This document shows positions 48,987 through 61,233 of a stretch of 64,000 nt of DNA, piece after piece. The translations under genes were made by a program, and so were the position numbers. Numbering within the stretch: position 1 is the first letter of the stretch; every line of letters starts with the position of its first letter. This DNA comes from Pampus argenteus (taxonomy: Eukaryota > Chordata > Actinopteri > Scombriformes > Stromateidae), in assembly GCA_036937835.1 (NCBI GenBank), contig CM072863.1, positions 5,703,501 to 5,767,500 of the forward strand. Direction: 5' to 3'. Below the pieces are notes generated by a model that was given only the letters and a program-made list of their open reading frames with translations, was not told where the DNA came from and did not search any database.

Positions 48987-49332
48987 TCTGCTCTCCGCTG
49001 CTATATTCCCGCACTGTGAGGCGAGGAGAGGCAGTGAAGCTCCACTGCTGCTGCTGCTCCAGACTCAGGGGCGGGCAGTCGAGAGAGCGGAGCGGAGGGA
49101 GGGGAGGGGAGGGGGGGAAGGGAGGGAGGGCAAGCGAGGTGGGGGTGGGGTGGTTAAAAGGAGGCGGGGTGAGCGAGAAAACACACGCACACACACACAC
49201 ATATACATACATATACGCATGCACGCTCCGAGACTCCGCCTCTACCTCGTTTTCCCGTAGCCTACCCTGGCCTCGGACCTCCCTCCCTCCCTCCTGCACG
49301 TTGCCTGCCTTTATTCATGCCGCCAGTGGCGC

Positions 49333-49380
<48 letters not shown>

Positions 49381-49420
49381 GTGTTTCCCCGCCGTTCACG
49401 TCATTGGTTGAGCATAACAG
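48987..49420 (-). promoter_or_regulatory. msi1: msi1 5'UTR and proximal promoter region
   Basis: GC- and purine-rich sequence lies immediately upstream of the msi1 ATG. On the msi1 strand a CCAAT box overlaps a CRE-like TGACGTGA (49407-49396), about 410 bases before the ATG. A long CT tract (49331-49377) lies between this composite site and the ATG. The transcription start was not determined. Confidence 0.5.
49331..49377. repeat. CT microsatellite in the msi1 promoter region
   Basis: This is a nearly pure CT run of about 45 bases. On the msi1 strand it reads GA and lies upstream of the start codon. Confidence 0.9.
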
Positions 49421-51426
49421 CATGGCCCACTAAAGCGTTTTTTCAGTTCAGTGTTTGAGATCTACAGCAGCTTTTCTTAATACAGTACTGTAGCATTATA
49501 ATGATATTAAATATATTAGAGGATAGAAGTGAACCTGTAGGGTATCATACAGGAGTAGTAGACATCTGTACAAGATAGGTTGTGCTGACAAATACCTTGA
49601 AATGATGTCTTCCTGCAGTGCAAGGTCAAGCTTTAGTTGAAAATGTGGATTTTTTTTTTCTTCCAACCTATATTACTATATAATACACAAACATCTTAGT
49701 TGGATATAAGGTCATTCTTATAATTTTTAGATTGCATGTTTGTTTGTTTTTCTGAAAGAGGTCACTGAAATGCATGATGTTAAATGATCTCATATGATGC
49801 AATGGGATCTCGTTATGATATTGTGACGATGGGTGATATGTGATTGCATCATGTGACATGATTTGACCTTCCATGACGTACAGTGATGCGCTCTCATGTT
49901 ATGTAAATGTTTGTGCTGTAATGTAATGTAATACGTCTTGACCTTCTGCGATGTAAAGTGATGTGATTTTTTTTTTTTTTACATGTATTCAAATTATAAC
50001 CTAAACAATTTATTTTATTTTTCCGATCACTTCCTTGACCTCATTCTCATCACACCCAAGCAAAACCTCACACAACCAGTCTTTTTGAGAAACTCCCACC
50101 CCCATCAATCATCCCAACCCTCGGCCCACCTGTCTCTGCTGTCCCCAGCTCTCATCCGCATCCATCACATCCAAAACAGCTGTGATCAGCACTCTACATC
50201 CAGCTCTTACCTAGCTACACTTCAGCTCCACCTAACCCGACTCTAGTCTTTACCAGCCCCTCGTTTAAACCTGATCTTACCCACCCCCCACCCCCGCCCC
50301 TCTCTCCCCCCACGTGACAGGCAGTCCTAACCAGCTAAGTGGTAGATTAGCAGCATTACCTCTAAATTCTAAATCAGCCACTCTCTCCGTCGGGGCAAGC
50401 CCGGTCAGCCGAGCAGTTTTGTCACATACCTTAGCTGCTCTGACAAAGGTTGAACAAGTGAAGTGCTCTTACGTGAAATGCACTTGATTAACTCATCAGA
50501 TTGTGACCTTGATACACAGGAAAACCAAAAGTTCTCAGCATACACGTATTGCAGGCAAAACCATTTCTTAAACTAGTGAGATTATGTAGGCGTTGGGGCT
50601 TTTTTTGGGGGCCAGATATGTTACTGTAATGATATTACAGTAAAAGACAATGTCTGCACATCAAACAATTACTTGTCTGTACATGTACAACAAGTTAGGA
50701 GTGAGACCAAAAACGATAGCATTCACTGTGCACCTGCCTTAAACTTTTTGAGTTAACAATCCTAGCATCACATGTTGATCTGTGCATGTGTTGGTGTGTG
50801 CTCCGAGATTGGGCCGCAGGGTGTTTGTGTGTATGGCAGTGGGGGAAGTTAGTGAGGAAAGGCAGATCAGGGGGAGGGTGTGACTGTGGCCTGGTGGACC
50901 ATAGTGAGAGAACAGTATGTAGGACAGGGCCTTGCACTAGCTAACCTATCCTGGCTAGAGCCATGGTTGGGCGTGCTGAATTTCTGCATGCATGATCAAT
51001 GGCACTGAATAAAAAGAGTGAGAAAGACAGCAGTGTGGGGGAGGGGAAGGAACAAGTTAGAGCGATGTTAAAAGATATAATAAAGCAGAGACGCTTGGCT
51101 CTACTTCTTTATATGATTTTTAAGCGAGTAACTTTGTAAGAACAACAAATACAAGAGATTTTAAAAAGTTTTTTTGTTTTTTTTTACCTTTGGTTAAAAC
51201 TTGTTTCAGAGGCTCAGTTTTACAGATTTTTAGGTTTGGTAAAGTATGCATGAAATCAAAATCTACACAGTTTTGTGAGTGTGGGTGGGTGCGAAGGTTT
51301 TTTCCTTTTATTTCAGCCTTTGTTCTATCACATCTCCCTCCCTCTGTTGTCACTCTTTCACTTTGAATCACTGCAATAGTTTGTCCAATCCAAGTCTTCA
51401 CCCCCTTTTTGTTTCCTTGACCACAG

Positions 51427-51570
51427 CTGACCCAGAGTGGGAACCCATTGTGTATGAGCGACCTTTGACCTTCCAGGGCCTGGGACTCTGTTCTCCACCA
51501 CCCTCGAGGCACTTTGAAAGAGAACTGAGAAGGAGACTAAAGAGAAAAGAGTTAGAAAGCCAACTATTTG
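51427..51570 (+). CDS. Orphan exon-like ORF, product unknown
   Basis: I do not recognise this. A pyrimidine-rich tract (ccccctttttgtttccttg) ends in accacag, followed by 48 codons without a stop and a possible donor gtaaag. The predicted peptide looks coding-like: acidic start DPEWEPIVYERP, then SPPPSRHFERE, then a basic helical segment LRRRLKRKELESQLF. It stands alone on the plus strand between two minus-strand genes, with no neighbouring exon I can join to it. It may be an exon of a missed gene, a pseudogene piece, or chance. Confidence 0.22.
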
Positions 51571-53336
51571 TAAAGCTAGTAGCTGTGACCCTGTCAGCTG
51601 GATGAATCGGCAGCAGCAGTTTTTTTAAAACCAGAAGCATTTGCATGTAATGCAAAATGTAAACAGGTAACAAGTAGTTCCAGTAAGACCTTGATGAATT
51701 GAATGCAGGCGATGGATAATGAAAAAAGGATACAAGTGGAATGTTTGTCGACGGATAAAAGATAAACAGAACAAGCAAAAGAGTCTTTTAAAGCGGAAGC
51801 CGGGAGGCCATTTTAAAGCTCTCCATTTGCTGTGGGTGTTTTTTCCACCTGGCAGGTGGCAAGCCAAAGAAATCATTACATGAGAGAGCAGGGAGGAAAC
51901 AAGCACACCTGTGGTTTGAGCCAGGAGCCCCACCTCCGTTCTCCAATCACAATCCCTCCATCCCCCCAGGGGAAGGTGTGGCAAAAGGGAGAGAGAGAGA
52001 GAGAGAGACAAAGGGAGGAGAGAAAGGGAGAGGAAGGAAGAGATTGTGTGGGAGATTTACAGGTCTCTTCAACAGTTGACTAAGAGTTAACACTTTATTA
52101 ATCGTGCGCACACTACAACAAGCTGGACTGGTGGGCGCTGGTAAGGAGTCTTGGAGTCACCGCCACCAAAGTCGTCACGCACAAACAGACCACAACCTAT
52201 TTACCCTGGAGACACAAGACTAAATCTGTCTGTCGGATGTATGAGTGTAAGCAGCAGCAGGGATCTACGCTGTAATACCACACAGACGGTTGGGGCGGAC
52301 AAACGCATGGAAACACACACACACACACACACGTATATACAACACAAACGCTACACAAAGGCTTCTGGTTACAAATCAGCAAAGACCTAACACTTAAAGA
52401 CAGATTGTCAATACTACACTTGTCACCATGGAAATTGGTATGGGAATCACAGTTTGTTAAAGCGGGTTGTCTATCCATCACTGTTATACTGAGTGCAATA
52501 TAAACTCCCAGGTAACTAATTATCATATCTAAAAAGCTTTTGCTGGCATGGTATTAAATTACAGCATCCATGAGATTCATTTAGTCCTCTTCTTTTTTAG
52601 AGTGTACTCTCTCTCTGGGGTTGACACCAGCAATGTATGTGACGAATGAGCTTTTCGTGAACCTATATGGATGTTTTTTCATTATTTTTTTTTTATTTTA
52701 ACGCACCATCCTTCATGCTTCATGCAGTTTGACGCCGGCCCTGACCAGCTTAGATTCAGCGGTGAGCATGATGTCACTGAGCATTTACTGGAAATTACAA
52801 CATGACAGATGCAGATGGAGTCACGAGCATCGTTGAGACCATCGTGGTATACCGACCTGAAAGCAAGAATTGTGCAGTGACTCATCGCCTCTTTATCGGA
52901 AGATATGCCGTGATTAATGTAGTAATAACACACGGTGGGATTTCACACCGCGGCCTTGGAGTAGGACGAGAGAGAGAAAACACAGGAAGAGGAGGCGTAT
53001 GTAGGCCTTGTCTCTTTGCCCCGAGAGGGCAGAGAAAGTGGATGAATGGTGATTTTTTTTTTTTTAGGGGAGAGGGGTGGTCTAAGAGAGAGAGAGAGAG
53101 AGAGAGTTTTGTTGGTGATAGGAAATCCATGCAACCTCTCTCCAAAGTAGCCTACCTTACGGACACACACACGGACACACGGACAAGTGGAGTTGCAGTG
53201 CGTCCCTGTATCTCTTTTAATCCTTTTTCCACTCCCCCCTCCATTTCTTTTCACAGGACCTATCAACGCCATTCCTAGTTTCTATTTATAGGAGACCACT
53301 GTCCCCCCTGTGCCCCTGGCTGAGTGTACATCTCTA

Positions 53337-53338
53337 TG

Positions 53339-53371
<33 letters not shown>

Positions 53372-53372
53372 T
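53337..53372. repeat. GT microsatellite, with an AT run nearby
   Basis: An interrupted GT run; an AT dinucleotide run follows at 53440-53459 and further GT runs at about 53479-53512 and 53651-53670. Confidence 0.85.
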
Positions 53373-55668
53373 TCAGGGGAACCTCAGTAAACCAGTGCTT
53401 CTCACTCCTAATCTCAATGTTGTGTGATTCGCTGAACAGCATATATATATATATATATGAGAGTCAGTTACAAAGATAGGTGTGTATGTGTGTGTGTCTG
53501 TGTGTGTGTGTGATGGGAGGGGTGAATGAGGTTGATTTATCCCACCTGTCCAGTTGTTTCCGGTGTGTGAGTGTCGATCCATGACCAGCTGCTGAAAGTG
53601 TATTCCACGAAGGCTTGGGAAAACACAAATCATCCCTGGAAAGTTGGAAAGTGTGTGTGTGTGTGTGTGTATTTATTGCCATGGATGCTAATTGTGTACA
53701 CATAAACTGTATATTCTGAGATTCATATCATACCAACGCATGGTTCAGAATAGTCCAGCTGCTTTACGTGCATGCTGCAGTGTGCAGTCCCTACAGCCCG
53801 ATGAAAGGCTGGGATTATTGATTTATTAGCTCACAGTGAAATTGCACCCTGCTTTGTGGTCTAATCAGCAGCTGACACATTAGGTCTTCACATCATACTT
53901 TTTCATTTGTCGTTTGAAGGTTTCGATGCTGAACTGTGGGATTATAATACCATGGCGCTATTTCTAAGTATATACATAACGTATTAAACTTCTCTGAAGA
54001 CCAGGAGGAAAAGTTCAAAACGCTTTAGCTTCATTCAGCTTGTTGTTTTGGTTTTAACACAACTTTAATGTTTTGGTTCAGCCTCACCACTCTCATCAGC
54101 ATCACTACCTGTATGCTACCTGCCCAGAACCAAATGGCTACCAGTTTGCAGATACCTGGTGAATTTAATGGAGCCAGATATTTTTCTTTGGAGTTGGTGG
54201 AGAACAAAACAGAGCCTTCCTTATAGCATATGCCTCATATTTATAAGGTGATAATATGTCAGTGTTGTGTTTACAGATTAATTATGTTGCCCACAAGTGA
54301 CCCAAAATGCATTATTACCCAGAAGAAGTTTAATTATATCAAAAATTGACTGCTTTCTGTTGCATCAAAAACAAAGATTCCAGATATCAATTATAAGATA
54401 TTTCCTAATTTGATTTTAGGGACTTCATCTGGTCATCAGCAATCTTATAATTAGCTATATATCTCACAGCCCCAATATGATGTAACCATGCACCAGTTTT
54501 GGATTTGGATTTTTAAGTAATTAAATAACTTGAATATTAGCTTCACTAAGGTTGTACTCAAGTAACATATAATAATAATAATATTGTATGTAATAATATA
54601 TGATAAATACATCCTATAACCGTATGTGTCAGTGAGACCACAACATTGTATGTGAATACAGAACCGACACAAGAGTTAAAAAGAAAAGATTTGATTGGAG
54701 AAAAGATGAAAAAGTGAAAATAACAATAAAGTGGAAAGAATAAGAGTGAAAGAATAAACTGGATGGGAAAAGGGAGATTGACAAGCAGAAGGTGTGTGTG
54801 TGTATACTTATATACTTCAGTGTATGTGTGAGCGTGTTTACAGTATGTGTGTGCAGCTGTGCAGTGGCAGAGTGAAGGGAGGAGAGAGCAGAGGGGGTCC
54901 ATTGTGAATCTTTGTGTGGCTCAGATTGTCCTCTTCTCTGGGAAAGTGGAAACTCAACACTCCTCTCCAGAGGTCTGGTTACCAGGTGAGAGAGAAGGAA
55001 AGAAAAGGGAAAAAAAAAACAGAGCGAGGGAGGGAGAGCTGCATAGGTGTGGAGAGAGAGAGAGAGAGAGAGAAAAGATAGACGACAGAAAAGAGCATGA
55101 GATTTTAACCATGAGAGATGGAAACTGAGAGCGGCTGAGAAAGATCAAGAGATGAATGCGGTGATAGGAAGAAAAGCCTTAGAAAGAATAAACAAGAGAT
55201 TTTGGTTTAATCCAACTAGACTCCAAATAATTGGATCATCAAAGTGTAACAATCCCAAACAAATTTTAAAAAGTATTGCGTGCTGTGTTAGCTCATCACA
55301 TGTGGCCTGTAGATTAAAAAGTAATGATGTGGAATTAAAATAATTTTTTTTATCAGCGTTGTGTCCCATCTGTAGTGAAGCCACAGAATATGAAGGGGTT
55401 TAAGCAAATAAAAGATGTCAATATGTCCCATAACAATGCAAAAAAACTGCTGCTGTGATCTTTTTTATAGTGAAACTAAACTGAAACCAGTGGCACACAT
55501 TCAAGACTAGAAAATAGCCCCCCCTGGTGGCCACCTTTGGGACTTTATTTATTGTCCTTGCACCAAAATCAGCTCAACTTTTCCCATATTTAGAAATGAA
55601 ATAAGCGTCACACTTACACTCTTATATCTCAAAATGTCAATTTATTTTATTATTCCACTTTTTACAAA

Positions 55669-55690
55669 CTATATATATATATATATATAT
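55669..55690. repeat. TA microsatellite
   Basis: A pure TA run followed by T-rich sequence in the msi1-unc119b interval. Confidence 0.85.
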
Positions 55691-56453
55691 TATTTTTTTT
55701 TATTTTTTTTACAAACACCACCTTTAACCTTGAACACCACCAAAGTTTACAAAGTACAAAGAGGAGGTACACTATCTATCTAAAACAAAAACCACTCAAT
55801 TTCCAGACAAAGTCCAACTTTTACAACGTGCTTGATGAGGGAATGATTTGAAAAGAACAGCTAATTCATCTAAGATGGGGAACAAGAATATTTATTTGAC
55901 TTTAAAATAAGGAGGCCCAGCCTTCTCTTTGGACTTCAAACTTATTTTTCATTTTTCCACACTGAATGCCAGAAAATGTGTTGCAAATCTTCAAATCACT
56001 TTGCTGTTCGTATCATCACATGCATCACGATATCAGATGATATCAGCCCCTATTAGAACTTATGAGTATTTCATACTTGTAATATCCCTTTTCACTGTTG
56101 TATATGAGGTTATCATCTTTTGTTTGGTTGCATTTAAAGGTTACAATTCACTGTTACCTGATACAAAATAATAATAATGATGATGATGATGGCACTAATC
56201 TCAGAGAGGTTTAATTAACTGTTATAAAGGACTATTGTTGGTGTGTCTATGTGTGTATGAAGGTGTGAGAGGAGAGGGAGGTGGGGAGGGGATCGCAAGA
56301 GTGACCATGTGTGTTTGACAGGAGTGTTTTTGTGGATGGTTTCTCTCTTTCTCCCCCGATATTGTCTGGAGTGGATTGTGGAGGCGGTAGCTCTGAGAAC
56401 AGCTGCTTCTGACAAACACTGCGGAAACACTATGTGTGTCACTTGGGGATTGA

Positions 56454-56476
56454 GTGTGTGTGTGTGTATATATGCC

Positions 56477-56518
<42 letters not shown>
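56454..56518. repeat. GT microsatellite
   Basis: GT repeats interrupted by atatatgcc, in the region downstream of unc119b. Confidence 0.88.
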
Positions 56519-56941
56519 GTAGAACACTTTTAAAAATGCTAAGAGGGAAACTAAGCATCTATCTAACAACCATTTGGTCTGTTTGAGACACACGTCACAT
56601 GGCCACTAGAGCGATGTGTCCCCGCTTGGTTTTAAAAATAGATCTGTCCATAAGTAAAAATGTATAAATGAACCCATTTTTAATCTCCTTCCAACAGAAG
56701 CTTCCTTTTTTTTTATTCGTATGTCCGAGCAGAGACTGATATTGACCTCCTGCAATATCAACTACATCCCCTGAAAAATGACAGCAATGAATGACAAGTC
56801 ATCTTAATGAACATATGAGGCAACTCTACCGTGTCTTTAGCTGTGTGTGTGGGTGTGAACTGTACGTGTGTTCAGCCATGTGCATGCATGTGTGTACAGT
56901 ATATGTGTAGGTATATATGTGAGTATGTGTGTGCACATGTT

Positions 56942-56976
<35 letters not shown>

Positions 56977-56985
56977 ATGTGTGTT
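56942..56985. repeat. TA then GT microsatellite in the unc119b 3'UTR region
   Basis: A TA run passes into a GT run about 20 bases downstream of the unc119b stop, so it is probably transcribed in the 3'UTR. Confidence 0.85.
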
Positions 56986-57005
56986 TGCATGCTGGCAGGC
57001 AGATA

Positions 57006-59555
57006 TCATTGTCCCCCATTATAAGCATAGTCTGCCTTGTTGTGCATGACCAGTCTATTCTCCACGAAATAGAAGCTGTCTGACCGGGTCTCATAAGGAC
57101 ACTCCACCATCTGACGGACTGAAAAACAAACAACAATGCGCAGGTGAGCGATCCCAATGAAGCCAACAACAAACATGTCCATGCAATTAGGACCTGAAAT
57201 ATTCAAATGCATATGTGGAAAAGCCTGTAAGTTGTAGGTCTTTGATTATACGCGATGCAAATGTCCCTCCAATCCATAATCACAAAGTGTACAGCCTGTA
57301 AGCAGGCATTTAATAAGATACATAAAGCATCCTCAATTGTCATCACGTAACACAAGTGCTTTCATATTAACATTTTAATGCGACAGCACAAAAAGTCTGT
57401 CTTAATACGATTCTCAAAAGCACATTATGTACATTGAAAGAGATACCGGCTGCTGTAATCATCCCTCTTTGTGTTTCCTGTGCTGCAGCAGGAGTATACT
57501 GTTCAGGTAGTGACATGCACTTTTGGTGTTGGAACAAAACACCAGCAATCAACCTACTCAGGCTGCCAGGAAGATAGCACAGAGATACAGACAGAATATG
57601 ATTTGGCTACCTCACACTGACAGAGAATCATATTATCTTTGGCTGAACTTTAGAAGGCATTTTTTGATTATGATTACAGCAACTAATATAGCTCTTTCAA
57701 CATAAATATGGCGTGTGTATTATGATGAACCTATACTTCATCACATCCATCATTTGTTTTGTATTCTGGCTTTGTTTTTTGTTTTTTTTGTGTTTTTTTT
57801 CTCCTAGACATTTAACCTTGTGACACAATCTCATTCAAACTACAGTGACCGTATCATATTCGAGATATTTTTAGGTCTCACCCATAATGTAATGTAATGT
57901 CATGGGTTTGGAAAATGAGACTCACCCAGGCTCTCAGACAGCTGAGGGAACTCATAGATGTGCTCGCAAGTATTGCGGCTGTTCGGGATACAGAAGCCAA
58001 AGTCAAAGTCAAAGCTCTTCAGCAGGTGATCGCGGAAATAGTGCCTCTCAATCATGCGGAAGTTGTTTAGAGGCTGGTTTCCAACTGTGAATTCCACCCT
58101 GATTAAGTAACACACAGAGAGAGAGAAGGGAGACGTTGCAAAAGTCTTGAGTAGATATAAAGATAACACAGTCCTACTACTGCACAGGTACACGCTGTCA
58201 GTGAGCGTGTGTGAAGACAGTGATTGTTTTCATTGTTTCAAAGGTGAGTGTTGGTGACGTGTGAGTCACTCACGTAGCTCCCACAGTCCTCAGTCGCAGG
58301 AAGGCTGGGGTGAATTGGTATCGTACGAACCGGCCCGCGCTGGCATCTCCTTCTCTGTTCTCCTCATCATCGTCTGAGAGCCACAACATAGGTCCAAAAA
58401 AAACAGTTTATAACATTCACACTGGGGACTATTTTCAGCACTGGATGTTTTTTAAACATGGCTAACTTCATTTATAAGTTCTCAACAGTCAAAAGGTACA
58501 CAACACATGCAGAGAAAGAACACATGAAGCATCTGCAGTACCTGTGTGTGGTGGTTTGGCGATCTCAAACAGGACAGTGCCAGTCTCCAGGTCTCTGATC
58601 TTAAAGCGCACAAAGTCGATGTTATAAATATTGTCCTCGGGTTTACAGAGGTACCCTGCAACGACGATGGCAGACAGATGGCAGGGAGTTATAAACATTT
58701 AAATAATTTCCGTGGTGGTTAACGTTCACTCTGTAAAGGCACATAAAGACAACATGCAAAACACGGCGATGACATAGTTTTGTTCTTGTGTACAAACATG
58801 CACAGGTATGCACAGGATACAATAAAACAGCAAGACATATTATGACAACGACATCACATGTAGGCTTCACCCACTGGTGAATGTACACTTTAGTTGCACG
58901 ATTTAATGAAGACAGCCCCTTTTGATTAATCCAAGTTATGATGTCACAGCTATGAGGTCATTTCCATCCCAGTGATTGGATGTGAAGTTTACAGGATGAT
59001 AGTAAAACATAAAGTGACACCACAGAGAAGCTCTAAATGTCACCAACGCCTCCTATTGTTAAATTCTGGGTTAAGCTGCTTAAAAATAGAAACAACTGTC
59101 CTGCCATGAGTGACAGATGACGTCCAGCATTTTTATTTTTTTTATTTTTTGATATCAGATATATATATAGATATGGAAGTCTTAATAACTGGACGCCTCT
59201 AATTGCATATTGTGTAATATTTAGCCTATTTTGCTCATATTCATCACTGGCAGTAAAATGAGCATCAGTGTGTCTCTTCAAAGCAAACAACAAGAGGCAC
59301 CAGAAGAGAGGGAGGCAAACCTCGCGTAGCCACCCGTAGTCCTAGAACATCCTCCGGTGTGATGTGTCCACTCTGTGCCCGCAGGTCCTCCTCCGTGACG
59401 GGCCTACTGTCCACCTGGCTCCTCCGGGACTTGAGCCTCTTTAGAACCCCTCCGCCGGGCTTGCGGTCCCGCGGAGGAGCCGCAGTGCTGTGCCCGCCGC
59501 CGGAGACGTTTTCAGCAACAGGCGCTGCGTCGCTGCGGGCTTTGGCTCCGCTCAT
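57006..59555 (-). CDS. unc119b: UNC119 lipid-binding chaperone, B type, complete coding sequence
   Basis: UNC119 proteins are PDE6-delta-like beta-sandwich carriers that bind myristoylated N-termini and deliver cargo to cilia, released by ARL3. Exons in transcript order: 59555-59321, 58655-58542, 58373-58274, 58098-57926, 57118-57006 (TGA). Total 735 bases, 244 residues; human UNC119B has about 251. The N-terminus is disordered and basic (GGGVLKRLKSRR, as in UNC119B). The fold then shows YLCKPEDNIYNIDF, RFKIRDLETGTVLFE, GRFVRYQFTPAFLRLRTVG, NFRMIERHYFR, FDFDFGFCIPNSRNTCEHIY and the terminal HNKADYAYNGGQ. All introns are GT-AG and in phase; the exon 1 donor (gtttgc) is weak. UNC119B rather than UNC119 is chosen from the N-terminus and from the MSI1 neighbourhood, which is shared with human 12q24. 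Confidence 0.95.
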
Positions 59556-59612
59556 CTTCGACTCTCCTCCTCTGTTTTGGAGAAGGATCTTCTGTTTCCC
59601 TCTCTGGTGAAT

Positions 59613-59658
59613 GGAAGAAGAAGAAGAAGAACAAGAAGAAGAAGAGGAAGAAGAAGAT
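59613..59658. repeat. GAA/TTC-type trinucleotide repeat upstream of unc119b
   Basis: Imperfect GAA repeat with C and G interruptions, 60-100 bases upstream of the unc119b ATG. On the unc119b strand it is a TTC-rich pyrimidine tract, probably in the 5'UTR or core promoter. Confidence 0.85.
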
Positions 59659-59724
59659 GGCGTCGTAGATGTCGAAGTGTCGGTGAACGGTCAAGCTCTT
59701 GTTTTTGTAAGCACATGCTGTACA

Positions 59725-59738
59725 GTTGCCATGACAAC
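59725..59738 (-). promoter_or_regulatory. RFX X-box motif upstream of unc119b
   Basis: GTTGCCATGACAAC matches the ciliary X-box pattern GYYNYY-AT-RRNRAC at all positions, about 170 bases before the unc119b start codon. RFX factors drive many ciliary genes, and UNC119 serves ciliary transport, so this is a plausible control site. Binding is not shown. Confidence 0.55.
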
Positions 59739-60978
59739 TTGTCCGGTGAGCCAGATGAGGGTGTGAAGAGGTTCCCGGAAATGTCCACCAGGGGGTGATA
59801 AGCCCAGCTGCTGAAATGTGTCCTATTTAATAAAAAAGGATGATGATGACAATAATTATAATAATAAATAACTGTGTGTGTGTGTGTGTGTGTGTAATAT
59901 TTTACCTATTTTGTCCTTGACCAAGTATTTAAATGAGGAAACTCTTTCAAACTCAAAATGTGACAAAAGGGGTCCAAATCAGTTTTGTCAAAAGTTATTA
60001 AAAAAATGTTGGGAACTTATTTTATTAGTTTAAACCTATGGCCCATGTCTATGTGTTTTTATGTAAATTGTAATAAAAAGTTATGTAAATCATAATAAAA
60101 GAGTTTTAAAAGTGCCCAGAATTACAACCATGGCCATTAAAATTATTAGGAAAGAATAGAAAGAGCTAGGATGTGTCTGATCATTTTTAAATTAATAATA
60201 AAGTCTTCATACCAAATGCAATAATATAATCTGAGAAGTAAAAACAGCTGTGAGATAAATAAAAATAGTACAGTAATTTCAGTATAGTACAGTGAAAGTA
60301 AATAATGTGTCATATAATGTGTAAGTAAATATACTAGTGATAGAAATCTTTGGCTACATGTCCGTCTTGTTGAGAGGTCATTTCATTTGTATGGTGTTTC
60401 CTGTTCAATTGCGTAGGAAAGGCAAATTAAAGCTGTAAAAGACCCAGGTGTTATGCAAAAGAGGTTTTATTGTGTAAGAGGCACGTCCTATTGTTAAGAT
60501 GCCCCAGGTAGCCTCAGTCAGCACTCAAGCAGCTGCATGGATCCAATTCACTCTGAACCAGTTTGTCCAGTCCACCACAGGCCAGCAACATCAACGTATC
60601 AGGACTTTAAACAGAACATCCGGTAAGACTTTTCAAAATAAACTTTAGTCTAATGTTGCACTTTTGATGTTACTTTCAGTCTATTCAGTGATATGAAGTG
60701 ATTATGATGTGCTCTTTAAAGGGATGTGTTTCAGGCTGAACTTCAGCATCATTTTCGCTGTTAAGTATCATTTTACAAATACACAACAACGACACATATT
60801 ATACTTGCAACAAAGGTAAACATGGTGACGTTATATCGTACGTAGGTTATAGCCATTTTTTTATCACTTATTATAATTTTTCACTGAAACAGCTTCACAA
60901 TAATTATTTGTCATTTTTAGTGTATTCTCGATGCGACACATCGTGTGAACTTTTTGTTTTTTGAAATCAATCGCCACC
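59739..60978. other. Intergenic region between divergent unc119b and the right-hand gene
   Basis: AT-rich sequence with a GT run at about 59873-59894. A possible short coding segment at 60499-60622 is given separately. Nothing else is recognised. Confidence 0.5.
60499..60622 (+). CDS. Possible short first coding exon, product unknown
   Basis: I do not recognise this. An ATG at 60499 opens 41 codons (start MPQVASVST, middle WIQFTLNQFVQS) up to a good donor, G|gtaaga, at 60622. Reading through the donor meets a stop within about ten codons. Splicing it to the exon at 62696 would put that exon out of frame, so it is not the normal start of the right-hand gene. Chance is quite possible. Confidence 0.18.
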
Positions 60979-60986
60979 ACTTCCGG
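60979..60986 (-). promoter_or_regulatory. ETS-type site in the probable promoter of the right-hand gene
   Basis: ACTTCCGG (CCGGAAGT on the minus strand) starts a locally GC-rich, CpG-containing stretch that runs to about 61070. It fits a housekeeping-type promoter for the plus-strand gene. Confidence 0.35.
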
Positions 60987-60999
60987 TCTCCTCGCGTCT

Positions 61000-61233
61000 C
61001 TTCGTGCGTGACTTGACCCTGACGCAGCGTGGCTCGACCTGCTGCGGAAGAGGGAGTGTCTGCTGGGTTGGAGGAGTAGTCTGATTGTTTTGTTAGTGTG
61101 AATGACTTAAAAAAAAAAAAAAAAAAAAAGAAAAAGACACTGACAACAGCTCAGCAGGCGAGACGATCGCGGAAAACTTCTTCCTGCTTTCTTCTTTTCT
61201 TCCACCTGTATGACTACGTGAAAACATAAAAGG
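61000..61233 (+). other. Candidate 5' noncoding exon of the right-hand gene
   Basis: GC-rich sequence, then a poly-A run (about 61109-61128), then a plausible donor aaaag|gtaaac at 61233. It would splice to the acceptor at 62695. The start is unknown and the exon is inferred. Confidence 0.3.

Larger units (their letters stand above)
49421..57005. other. 7.6 kb gene-poor interval between msi1 and unc119b
   Basis: The right end should include the unc119b 3'UTR, next to its stop at 57006. Elsewhere there is a degenerate ATGT/GATG-rich stretch (about 49770-49970), many GT/CA/GA/AT microsatellites and one exon-like ORF (51427-51570). No complete gene is supported. Confidence 0.5.

Noticed and set aside
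48571..49381. Long open frames on both strands (242 and 226 codons) around msi1 exon 1
   Set aside because: They run through dinucleotide repeats and GC-rich promoter sequence; only the short msi1 exon inside has a recognised protein.
49983..50246. Possible LINE endonuclease fragment
   Set aside because: Only a weak SDHFL-type resemblance; no second motif or element end was found.
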